From Brachybacterium sp. EE-P12 (GTDB lineage: Bacteria; Actinomycetota; Actinomycetes; Actinomycetales; Dermabacteraceae), in NCBI RefSeq assembly GCF_003711805.1, contig NZ_QXCP01000004.1:682001-746000 (forward strand): a stretch of DNA of 64,000 nt, read 5' to 3'. The stretch's first letter is position 1. Every line of letters begins with the position of its first letter. This document shows, in pieces, positions 47,732 through 55,516 of this stretch. Under the pieces are notes generated by a model. That model did no database searches, had not been told where the DNA came from, and was given only the letters and a program-made list of their open reading frames with translations. A program made the position numbers and the translations under genes.

Positions 47732-49846
47732 ATGAGCACCGCCACCACCGACCGCCCCGGCACCGAGAGGACGGGAGGCGACGCCTGGGCCGGCTTCGCC
47801 CCCGGACCGTGGCAGGACGCCATCGACGTGCGCGACTTCATCCTGCGCAACTACACCCCCTACGAGGGCGACGCTTCCTTCCTCGCCGGGCCCACCGCGA
47901 AGACGCTGCGGGTGTGGGACCGCCTCGAGCGCGACTACCTCTCCGAGGAGCGGCGCCGGCGCGTCTACGACGTCGACACCACCATCCCCGCCGACATCGA
48001 CGCCTTCGGCGCCGGGTACATCAGCGAGGACGACGACGTGATCGTGGGACTCCAGACCGACGTCCCGCTCAAGCGCGCCATGATGCCGAGCGGCGGCTGG
48101 CGGATGGTCGAGACCGCGATCAAGGAGGCCGGCAAGGAGCCGGACCCGCGGATCAAGGAGATCTTCACCCGCTACCGCAAGACCCACAACGACGGCGTCT
48201 TCGACATCTACACCCCGCGCATCCGCGCCGCCCGCTCGAGCCACATCATCACCGGCCTGCCCGACGCCTACGGCCGCGGCCGGATCATCGGCGACTACCG
48301 CCGGCTCGCCCTGTACGGCGCGGACTTCCTGATCGCCGAGAAGAAGGCCGCGAAGGACGCGGTGGCCGACCAGGGCTTCAGCGAGCACTGGGCCCGATAC
48401 CGCGAGGAGCACGCCGAGCAGATCAGGGCGCTCGGCAAGCTGGTCACCCTGGGCGAGATCTACGGCCTGGACCTGCGCCGCCCCGCTGCGACCGCGCAGG
48501 AGGCCGTGCAGTGGACCTACATGGCCTATCTCGCCTCGGTCAAGAGCCAGGACGGCGCCGCCATGTCCATCGGCCGCCTCTCCGCCTTCCTCGACGTGTA
48601 CATCGAGCGGGACCTCGCCGCCGGCACCCTCACCGAGTCGGAGGCGCAGGAGATCATCGACGCGCTCGTGATCAAGCTGCGGATCGTCCGCTTCCTGCGC
48701 ACGATCGACTACGACCAGATCTTCTCCGGCGACCCCTACTGGGCCACCTGGTCCGATGCCGGCTTCGCCGAGGACGGCCGCCCCCTGGTCACCAAGACCT
48801 CCTTCCGCCTGCTGCAGACGCTGCGGAACCTCGGCCCCGCCCCGGAGCCGAACATCACCGTGTTCTGGGACCCGTCGCTGCCCGCGGGCTACAAGGAGTT
48901 CTGCTCCGCGATCTCGATCGAGACCTCCTCGATCCAGTACGAGTCCGACTCGCAGATCCGGGACCGCTGGGGCGACGACGCCGCGATCGCCTGCTGCGTC
49001 TCCCCGATGCGGGTGGGCAAGCAGATGCAGTTCTTCGGCGCCCGCGTCAACGCCGGCAAGGCGCTGCTGTACGCGATCAACGGCGGCCGCGACGAGGTGA
49101 CGGGCAAGCAGGTCACCGAGGAGGGGCTGCACACCCCGATCACGGGCGACGGCCCGCTCGACTTCGACGAGGTCTGGCAGCGCTACGAGGAGATGCTCGA
49201 CTGGGTGGTGGGCACCTACGTCGAGGCGCTGAACATCATCCACTACAGCCACGACCGCTACGCCTACGAGTCGATCGAGATGGCGCTGCACGACAGCGAG
49301 ATCGTGCGCACCATGGGCTGCGGCATCGCGGGCCTGTCGATCGTCGCGGACTCCCTCTCGGCGATCCGCTACGCGAAGGTCACTCCGGTGCGGGACGAGA
49401 CGGGCCTGGTCGTGGACTACCTGACCGAGGGCGACTTCCCCCGCTACGGCAACGACGACGACCGCGCCGACGACATCGCCGCCACGATCGTCCACACCGT
49501 GATGCAGAAGATCGCGGCGATCCCGATGTACCGCGAGGCGATCCCCACCCAGTCGGTGCTGACGATCACCTCGAACGTGGTCTACGGCAAGGCGACCGGC
49601 TCCTTCCCCTCGGGGCACCGGGCCGGCACCCCCTTCTCCCCGGGCGCGAACCCGGAGAACGGCGCCGACACCCACGGGATGGTCGCCTCGATGCTGTCGG
49701 TCGGCAAGCTCGACTACCACGACGCGCTCGACGGCATCTCGCTGACCAACACCATCACCCCGCAGGGGCTCGGCCGCACCAAGGACGAGCAGGTCACGAA
49801 CCTGGTCGGCATCCTGGACGCCGGCTTCCTGAGGGACGAGGACTGA
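47732..49846 (+). CDS. pflB: Formate acetyltransferase (pyruvate formate-lyase), catalytic chain without glycyl-radical end
   Basis: The enzyme converts pyruvate and CoA to acetyl-CoA and formate without oxygen. The 704-residue chain covers the PFL barrel domain: the catalytic Cys pair CC at 421-422 (in IACCVSPM), GCGIAGLSIVADSLSAIRYA and the substrate-site region SGHRAGTPFSPGANP. It stops at a point equivalent to about residue 693 of the 759-residue E. coli enzyme, just before the glycyl-radical loop. That missing part is encoded by the next gene, in the same frame, after one TGA and 26 open codons. An AGGAGGAG site precedes the ATG. Confidence 0.95.
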   Translation: MSTATTDRPGTERTGGDAWAGFAPGPWQDAIDVRDFILRNYTPYEGDASFLAGPTAKTLRVWDRLERDYLSEERRRRVYDVDTTIPADIDAFGAGYISEDDDVIVGLQTDVPLKRAMMPSGGWRMVETAIKEAGKEPDPRIKEIFTRYRKTHNDGVFDIYTPRIRAARSSHIITGLPDAYGRGRIIGDYRRLALYGADFLIAEKKAAKDAVADQGFSEHWARYREEHAEQIRALGKLVTLGEIYGLDLRRPAATAQEAVQWTYMAYLASVKSQDGAAMSIGRLSAFLDVYIERDLAAGTLTESEAQEIIDALVIKLRIVRFLRTIDYDQIFSGDPYWATWSDAGFAEDGRPLVTKTSFRLLQTLRNLGPAPEPNITVFWDPSLPAGYKEFCSAISIETSSIQYESDSQIRDRWGDDAAIACCVSPMRVGKQMQFFGARVNAGKALLYAINGGRDEVTGKQVTEEGLHTPITGDGPLDFDEVWQRYEEMLDWVVGTYVEALNIIHYSHDRYAYESIEMALHDSEIVRTMGCGIAGLSIVADSLSAIRYAKVTPVRDETGLVVDYLTEGDFPRYGNDDDRADDIAATIVHTVMQKIAAIPMYREAIPTQSVLTITSNVVYGKATGSFPSGHRAGTPFSPGANPENGADTHGMVASMLSVGKLDYHDALDGISLTNTITPQGLGRTKDEQVTNLVGILDAGFLRDED

Positions 49847-49910
49847 CCGCGCGAGCTTCGCGCCGGCCGCGCCGCCGAGCCGCCCGCAGACCACCCCGCA
49901 GAGCACTTCC

Positions 49911-49916
49911 AGGAGG
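49911..49916 (+). promoter_or_regulatory. Strong ribosome binding site (AGGAGG) before the glycyl-radical subunit gene
   Basis: A perfect AGGAGG lies 8 nt before ATG 49925. It argues that the 83-residue subunit is made from its own start rather than only by read-through of the pflB TGA. Confidence 0.85.
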
Positions 49917-49924
49917 AGAACGAG

Positions 49925-50176
49925 ATGACCACCCCCACCTTCGAGCAGCGACTGGCCTCGATGAAGGCCGGCCGCTCCGCACGCAACATGGAGTCCGGGC
50001 TGTTCCACGCGAACATCAACGTGCTGAACAAGGACACGCTGATCGACGCGATGGAGAACCCGGAGGACTACCCGAACCTCACCGTCCGCGTCTCCGGCTA
50101 CGCGGTGAACTTCGTGAAGCTCACCCGCGAGCAGCAGCTCGACGTGCTGGACCGCACCTTCCACCAGGGCGCCTGA
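49925..50176 (+). CDS. Glycyl-radical subunit of pyruvate formate-lyase (GrcA-like)
   Basis: The 83-residue protein is the C-terminal glycyl-radical domain of PFL as a free polypeptide: [22 protein letters not shown], with the radical Gly at residue 58, then [14 protein letters not shown]. In E. coli PFL this part is fused to the catalytic chain; E. coli also has GrcA (YfiD, 127 residues), a spare domain that replaces an oxygen-cut one. This protein lacks the YfiD N-terminal part, and the adjacent pflB has no radical domain of its own, so it is probably an obligatory subunit. It lies between pflB and the activase gene. Confidence 0.9.
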   Translation: MTTPTFEQRLASMKAGRSARNMESGLFHANINVLNKDTLIDAMENPEDYPNLTVRVSGYAVNFVKLTREQQLDVLDRTFHQGA

Positions 50177-50210
50177 GCCCCGGCGGGCACGGGGGAGGGC
50201 GAGGAGCACG

Positions 50211-51062
50211 ATGAGCACGAGCATCGACCTGCTGGGCCGGCCCGCCGAGGACCGGCGGACCGGCGCCGGGATCGACGGGATGGCCGCGGCGGAGCTCGAC
50301 CGCTCCGATCGCCTCACGGCGCTGCGGGAGGGCCGGCTCGCCTCGATCCACTCCTGGGAGCTGGTCACCGCGGTCGACGGCCCCGGCACGCGCCTGACCA
50401 TCTTCTTCGCCGGCTGCCCGCTGCGCTGTGTGTACTGCCACAACCCCGACACGATGGAGATGCGGCGCGGCCAGGATGTCGAGCTCGAGGAGATCGAGCG
50501 TCTGCTGCGCCGCTACCGCCGCGTGTTCCGGGCCACCGGCGGCGGGATCACCCTCTCCGGCGGGGAGGTGCTCATGCAGCCCGCCTTCGCGCGCAACGTG
50601 CTGCGCGCCGCGAAGGAGCTCGGGATCCACACCGCGATCGACACCTCCGGCTATCTCGGCGCCGTCGCGCGCGAGGAGTTCCTGGCCGACGTCGACCTCG
50701 TGCTGCTGGACGTGAAGTCCGGGGACGAGGAGACCTACCGGGCGCTCACCGGGAGGGACCTGCAGCCCACGATCGACTTCGGCGATCGGCTGGCCCGCAC
50801 CGGCACCGCGATCTGGGTGCGCTTCGTGGTGGTGCCGGAGTGGACCGACGCGGCCCGGAACGTCGAGCTGGTCGCCGACATCGTCGAGCGGTGGCGGGAC
50901 GTCGTCGAGCGGGTCGAGGTGCTGCCCTTCCACAACATGGGGCAGGACAAGTGGGACGCGCTCGGGATGGAGTACCGGCTCCGCGACGCGCAGCCGCCGT
51001 CGGCCGAGACGGTCGAGCGGGTCCGCGCCCAGTTCCGCGCTCGCGGCCTCACCGTGCACTGA
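50211..51062 (+). CDS. pflA: Pyruvate formate-lyase activating enzyme (radical SAM)
   Basis: PflA uses a [4Fe-4S] cluster and S-adenosylmethionine to abstract a hydrogen from the glycine of the glycyl-radical loop. The 283-residue protein has the radical SAM motif C-x3-C-x2-C at Cys69, Cys73 and Cys76 (GCPLRCVYCHNPD), GGGITLSGGE near residue 110 and the C-terminal PFHNMGQDKW typical of PFL activases. It carries an extra N-terminal segment of about 45 residues compared with E. coli PflA, possibly because the true start is further downstream (for example ATG at 50280). Its target here would be the separate 83-residue subunit. Confidence 0.95.
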   Translation: MSTSIDLLGRPAEDRRTGAGIDGMAAAELDRSDRLTALREGRLASIHSWELVTAVDGPGTRLTIFFAGCPLRCVYCHNPDTMEMRRGQDVELEEIERLLRRYRRVFRATGGGITLSGGEVLMQPAFARNVLRAAKELGIHTAIDTSGYLGAVAREEFLADVDLVLLDVKSGDEETYRALTGRDLQPTIDFGDRLARTGTAIWVRFVVVPEWTDAARNVELVADIVERWRDVVERVEVLPFHNMGQDKWDALGMEYRLRDAQPPSAETVERVRAQFRARGLTVH

Positions 51063-51105
51063 GTCGTGCGTCGAAGCGGCACTGAACATCCCGGGGAACG
51101 CCTGC

Positions 51106-52053
51106 TCAGCGCCCGCTGACCAGCACCACCACGCGCTCGGCGTCGCCGCCCTCGACGCTGCCCCAGGCCCCGGCGTCCTCGCCGTGGGCGGTGCGGTCCC
51201 AGACCCGTCCGCGATAGCTGACCTGCACCACGCCGTCCTCCGCCGCGCGGGCCACGGCCCAGTTCGCGAGCGCCCAGCCGAGCGTCTCGTCCCCGCCCGG
51301 ATCCACCATGAGCGCGGTCGCGCCGGCGCCCTCGGGCCGCTGCGGCGCGACGGAGGAGGCCGAGCCGAGGGACGCGGTGAACCGTTCGGAGGCGGCCGCG
51401 CGGGGGAACTGCCGCTCGAGCTCGGCCCGCACCTGCTCGGGGGAGGTGGTCGCCCCGACGGCGCCGAGAGTGCACAGCAGGTTCGCGCCGGAGTGGCCGG
51501 TCAGCGCCGAGGCGTACAGCCGCCCCTCGGTCTCGTGGTCCCGATACGCCTCGGGGTGCCCGGAGCGCTGGACCCGCTGGGCGATGTCGTTGATGTCGGC
51601 GCTCTCGTAGTCTCGGACGGTCTCGAGCACGTCGTAGAAGGCGTTGGTGGAGTAGATCGGATCCATGATCTCCTCCTCGGTGCCCCAGCCCTGCGAGGGC
51701 CGCTGCTGGAACAGGCCCAGCGAATCGCGGTCCCCGTAGTCGATGTTGCGCAGCTGCGATTCCTGGTAGGCGGTCGCGAGCGCGATCGACGCCGCCCGGG
51801 GCGGCAGGCCCCGGTCCACGGCGGTCGCGCTGATCAGCGCCGCGTTCGAGACCCGGTCGCTGGTGTAGCGGTGGCTGGTGCCCAGGCCCGAGGCGACACA
51901 GGTGCCCTCATGGGCGGGGGAGCCGTAGCGCTGCAGGGCGACATAGCTGCCGCCGGCGATCCCGCCGAACAGCAGCACCATCACGAGCGGGACCGCGACA
52001 TATCGGCCCACGCCGCGGCGCGACGTGCGTCGCGCCCGGGAGCTCACTGCCAT
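51106..52053 (-). CDS. Membrane-anchored protein with lysozyme-like fold
   Basis: The 315-residue product has a short basic cytoplasmic tail, one membrane segment (about 18-38) and an extracytoplasmic part. Residues about 80-150 (AIALATAYQESQLRNIDYGD, then SLGLFQQRPSQGW) match the lysozyme-like region found in many actinobacterial wall proteins; the Glu in YQES would correspond to the catalytic acid of transglycosylases. Activity is unproven. The C-terminal third is unrecognised. It ends in convergence with pflA and starts 19 bp after the dapD stop on the same strand, so it may be co-transcribed with dapD. Confidence 0.75.
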   Translation of the reverse strand: MAVSSRARRTSRRGVGRYVAVPLVMVLLFGGIAGGSYVALQRYGSPAHEGTCVASGLGTSHRYTSDRVSNAALISATAVDRGLPPRAASIALATAYQESQLRNIDYGDRDSLGLFQQRPSQGWGTEEEIMDPIYSTNAFYDVLETVRDYESADINDIAQRVQRSGHPEAYRDHETEGRLYASALTGHSGANLLCTLGAVGATTSPEQVRAELERQFPRAAASERFTASLGSASSVAPQRPEGAGATALMVDPGGDETLGWALANWAVARAAEDGVVQVSYRGRVWDRTAHGEDAGAWGSVEGGDAERVVVLVSGR

Positions 52054-52072
52054 CACCCGCGGTCCCGGCCCG

Positions 52073-53053
52073 TCAGTTGCTGTGCAGGGCGGCGTTGAGC
52101 TCGACGGTCCGGCCCTCGCGGGCCACCGCCTGCACGGCACCGCTGAGCGAATGGCGCCGGAACAGCAGGTTCGGCACCCCGGAGAGCTCGCGCGCCGCGA
52201 TGATGCGGGGGGAGCGGTCCGCTCCCGCCGCGTCGACGAGCTCGACCTTCGTCCCGGCGGTGACGTAGAGGCCCGCCTCGACCACGCAGTCGTCGCCGAG
52301 CGCGATCCCGACACCGGCCTCGGCGCCCACGAGGGAGCGCCGGCCGATGCTGACCCGCTCCGTCCCGCCGCCGGAGAGCGTGCCCATGGTCGAGGCCCCG
52401 CCGCCCACGTCGGAGCCGTCGCCGACGACGACCCCCTGGGAGATGCGGCCCTCGATCATGGAGGAGCCGAGGGTGCCCGCGTTGAAGTTGACGAAGCCCT
52501 CGTGCATGACGGTCGTGCCCTCGGCGAGGTGTGCGCCGAGCCGGACCCGGTCCGCGTCGCCGATGCGCACCCCGGCGGGCAGGACGTAGTCGACCATGCG
52601 CGGGAACTTGTCGATGCTGAGCACGGTCGGGGTGCGACCCGCGGCGATCAGCCGCAGGCGGGTCTCCTCGAAGCCGGCCACGGCGCAGGGCCCCTCGGTG
52701 GTCCACACCACGTTGGTCAACGTCCCGAAGAGCCCCTCGAGGTTCTGGGCGTTGGGGGCGACGAGGCGATGCGAGAGCAGGTGCAGGCGCAGGTAGGCGT
52801 CCGCGGCGTCGGCCGGCGCGGCGTCGAGGTCGATCGCGCGGACCGCGACCTCCTGGGTGGTGCCGCGCACCTCGTCGGCGCGTGCCGCGGCGCTCAGCTG
52901 CGCATGCAGGGGATGGCTCGAGACGTCGCCGGGCATCTCGCCGAGCTGGGGCGAGGGGTACCATGCATCCAGGACGGAGCCGTCCGCGCCGAGGGTCGTG
53001 AGCGCGATGCCCCAGGCCGAGCGGGTGGGGGACACAGGGGGCGCAGAGTTCAT
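52073..53053 (-). CDS. dapD: Tetrahydrodipicolinate N-succinyltransferase DapD
   Basis: DapD transfers succinyl from succinyl-CoA to tetrahydrodipicolinate, the step before DapC. The 326-residue protein has the actinobacterial type N-terminal domain, the segment [10 protein letters not shown], and a left-handed beta-helix of hexapeptide repeats ([20 protein letters not shown], then [20 protein letters not shown]). It is longer than the E. coli type, as in mycobacteria. A TAGACT box ends 6 nt before the ATG on the minus strand (53060-53065), so the mRNA is probably leaderless. It belongs with dapC and dapE in the succinylase route. Confidence 0.95.
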   Translation of the reverse strand: MNSAPPVSPTRSAWGIALTTLGADGSVLDAWYPSPQLGEMPGDVSSHPLHAQLSAAARADEVRGTTQEVAVRAIDLDAAPADAADAYLRLHLLSHRLVAPNAQNLEGLFGTLTNVVWTTEGPCAVAGFEETRLRLIAAGRTPTVLSIDKFPRMVDYVLPAGVRIGDADRVRLGAHLAEGTTVMHEGFVNFNAGTLGSSMIEGRISQGVVVGDGSDVGGGASTMGTLSGGGTERVSIGRRSLVGAEAGVGIALGDDCVVEAGLYVTAGTKVELVDAAGADRSPRIIAARELSGVPNLLFRRHSLSGAVQAVAREGRTVELNAALHSN

Positions 53054-53059
53054 GCAGCG

Positions 53060-53065
53060 AGTCTA
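53060..53065 (-). promoter_or_regulatory. Leaderless-type -10 box (TAGACT) for dapD
   Basis: On the minus strand TAGACT ends 6 nt before the dapD ATG at 53053. There is no ribosome binding site in the gap. Confidence 0.55.
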
Positions 53066-53158
53066 CGAATCCGGTCGTCGTCGCGACATGCTCGTCCGGC
53101 CCAGCGCGGCGAAGAGCACACCGCCCGACCCCGGTGCCGAGTCCCCCGCGGTCCGCGG

Positions 53159-54445
53159 ATGAGGCGCCGCGAGGGCGCGGCGCCCGTCCCGGGTGGGGCG
53201 CCCCTGCACCGCAACAGCGAGTACCTGCGATGGCTGCTCGGGGACCTGCTGCTGGACATCGGCGCCGGCATCGGCGCCTTCGCCTTCCCGCTGATCACGT
53301 TCATGGTCACCGGCTCGATGGGCACGACAGGCCTGGTCGCCCTCGTGCAGGGCCTCGGCGCGGTGGTCGGGATGATCCCCGGCGGACTGCTCGCCGACCG
53401 CGTCGAACGCCGCCGACTGCGCCTGCTGGCGGGGCTGACCGGGGCGGCGGTGCAGCTGGCCCTCGTGGTGGTGCTGCTGGGCGGCTGGGCCGGGGCGGTG
53501 CTGCTGGCCGTGCTCGCCTTCCTGGACCGGCTGCGGGAGACGGCGCTGGGCAGCGCGTCCAACGCGATGCTCAAGCAGATCGTGCCCACGCGGCAGCTGC
53601 CCCGCGCCGTCTCGGTGAACCAGGGCCGGGAGGCGGCGGTGGAGATGGCCTCCGGCCCCGTCGGCGGGGCGCTGCTGGGGATCTCGCTGGTGTTCCCGCC
53701 GCTCGCGCACCTGCTGGGCAACCTCGGCTCCGTCCTCGCCACGCTCAGCATGCGCGGGAGATACCTGCCCCGGACCGAGGGATCCGCGCCGACGCGCCTC
53801 GTCGACGACCTGCGCGAGGCGGTCGCCTGGATCCGCACCCAGCCGATCCGCCTGCAGATGCTCTCGGTCTCCTGCGCGGTGAACCTCGGCGCGAACGGGC
53901 TGCTGTTCACCGTGATGCTGGATCTCGCCGACCAGGGCGTGCCGGCCACCCGCATCGGCCTGCTGAACACGGCGCTGGCCGCCTCGATCCTCCTCGGCGC
54001 CTTCCTCGCCCCGCGGCTCGTGGACACGGTGCCGACGGGGGTGCTCGCGATCGCTCCCGTGGGGCTCATGGCCCTGGTCGGGGTGCTGCTGCCGCTCGCG
54101 CCCTCGATGGTGTGGATCGGCGTCGGCTATGCCCTCCTCGGCATCGGCCTGCCCGCGATCAACGCCTCCGGGCAGGGGTTCTTCACCCACATCACGCCGG
54201 TGGCGATGCAGGGCCGGGTCAGCGCCCTGATGCGGATGGTGTCCCTGGGGGTGATGACCCTGGCCCCGGCGCTCGCCGGCTGGGGCCTCGACCTCGCCGG
54301 CGCCACGCCGACGCTGCTGCTCTTCGCGGGGGTGCTCGCCCTGGGCACGGTCGTGGGGGTGCTCAGCCGGGACCTGCGTCGCCTGCCCGTCTCCTCCCGC
54401 TGGGAGGCTCACGCGCTCGCCGAAGGGCTCTCCGTGCCGGAGTGA
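53159..54445 (+). CDS. MFS transporter
   Basis: The 428-residue protein has about 11-12 membrane segments, the MFS loop motif ADRVERRRLRLLAG between helices 2 and 3, and SVNQGREAAVEMASGPVGG in helix 5, as in the drug-efflux/enterobactin-exporter-like group (MFS_3). Substrate is unknown. The start at ATG 53159 has no good ribosome binding site; the frame upstream is open but shows no membrane protein features. It is divergent from dapD and converges with the next gene at a shared hairpin. Confidence 0.82.
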   Translation: MRRREGAAPVPGGAPLHRNSEYLRWLLGDLLLDIGAGIGAFAFPLITFMVTGSMGTTGLVALVQGLGAVVGMIPGGLLADRVERRRLRLLAGLTGAAVQLALVVVLLGGWAGAVLLAVLAFLDRLRETALGSASNAMLKQIVPTRQLPRAVSVNQGREAAVEMASGPVGGALLGISLVFPPLAHLLGNLGSVLATLSMRGRYLPRTEGSAPTRLVDDLREAVAWIRTQPIRLQMLSVSCAVNLGANGLLFTVMLDLADQGVPATRIGLLNTALAASILLGAFLAPRLVDTVPTGVLAIAPVGLMALVGVLLPLAPSMVWIGVGYALLGIGLPAINASGQGFFTHITPVAMQGRVSALMRMVSLGVMTLAPALAGWGLDLAGATPTLLLFAGVLALGTVVGVLSRDLRRLPVSSRWEAHALAEGLSVPE

Positions 54446-54497
54446 GAGCTCGCCGACGGCCGACCCGGAGGTCGCTCGCCGCTGCCCGCGGCTCGCA

Positions 54498-54523
54498 CCG
54501 CCGGCGCCTCACAGCGCCGGCGG
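54498..54523. terminator. Bidirectional hairpin between convergent genes
   Basis: CCGCCGGCGC (54498-54507) pairs with GCGCCGGCGG (54514-54523) around a 6-nt loop that contains the stop codon of the minus-strand gene. It probably ends transcription of both the MFS gene and its convergent neighbour. Confidence 0.6.
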
Positions 54524-55405
54524 CTCCTCCGCCCGCGGCGCCGGTCCGATCCATTCGCTCGCCCGCACCCGCCGCGCCGCGAGCTCCCGGCGACGGCCGA
54601 GGAGGTACACCGCCGCGGTCGCCGCGACCAGGGCGACGACGCCGCCGATCAGCAGGGCGGGGGCCTGGTCGGCGGCGATGATCTCGACCCGCAGCATCAG
54701 GGAGAGCAGCAGCACCGCGGCGCCCGCGACGATCGCGAGCACCCCGGCGCCGAGCAGCAGGGCAGGGCCCAGGGAGCGCAGGATCACCGGGCCCGCGGAC
54801 TCGGACTGCAGCGGACGGTGCAGCGGCAGGCCGCGCCCCAGCTGGCCCGGTCGCGAGACGGCCCAGTCCAGCAGCGCCCGGTCCCGGCGCCGGGTCGCGA
54901 TCGCGCCGACGACCGCCGCGAGCACCAGGGCCAGCAGCATCCCGGCGAGCAGCGGGCCCGCCTCGCTCGCCAGGTGGAGGGGGAGATCCGCCGCCTCGAG
55001 GCTCCGCAGCACGGTGAGCACGAGGCAGGCGAGCGCCGCGAGCAGCAGCGCGCCCTCGAGCATCCGCAGCGGGATCTGCCGCGCCCCGCGCTCCGCCGCA
55101 GCGGCCGCCTCGCGTTCGTCCGCGACCGGGTCGGCGCCCTCCTCGAGCACCACCCGGCGCTCGTCGGCCAGCCGCTCCGCGAACTCCTCGACCTGGAGGC
55201 CGGCACGCAGATGCGGGGCATAGCGCTCACGCTGTGCGCTGCTCAGCCAGGCGGTGAGCACGAGCGCATCGGCAGCGGCCCGCTCGCGCGGGAGCAGATC
55301 GGCGTTGACCACCGCGCGCAGCCGTGCGGCCTGCCCGAAGAGACCCACGCCCGTGGGTCCGGCGGTCCCGCGGCCCGGGAGGTGTCTGGGTGGCGTCGTC
55401 GACAT
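54509..55405 (-). CDS. Hypothetical membrane protein with four membrane segments
   Basis: I do not recognise this family. The 298-residue protein has a cytoplasmic-looking N-terminal third rich in Ala, Arg and Glu (about 1-115), then two pairs of membrane segments (about 116-135 and 150-170; 210-235 and 243-265), and a basic/proline C-terminus. The N-terminal part contains a likely helical stretch (ERYAPHLRAGLQVEEFAERL). It could be a sensor or permease-like protein, but nothing specific supports this. GACCAT ends 6 nt before its ATG on the minus strand, a weak leaderless-type box. Confidence 0.7.
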   Translation of the reverse strand: MSTTPPRHLPGRGTAGPTGVGLFGQAARLRAVVNADLLPRERAAADALVLTAWLSSAQRERYAPHLRAGLQVEEFAERLADERRVVLEEGADPVADEREAAAAAERGARQIPLRMLEGALLLAALACLVLTVLRSLEAADLPLHLASEAGPLLAGMLLALVLAAVVGAIATRRRDRALLDWAVSRPGQLGRGLPLHRPLQSESAGPVILRSLGPALLLGAGVLAIVAGAAVLLLSLMLRVEIIAADQAPALLIGGVVALVAATAAVYLLGRRRELAARRVRASEWIGPAPRAEEPPAL

Positions 55406-55516
55406 GGGGACATGGTCCCAGACCCGTGGGCCGCGCCGCAGGAGCCGAGCGGAACCGCCCCCGACGTCGCCCGCTCCTGCGACGGATCACCCGGCACCGC
55501 GCCGCATACTGGGAAG

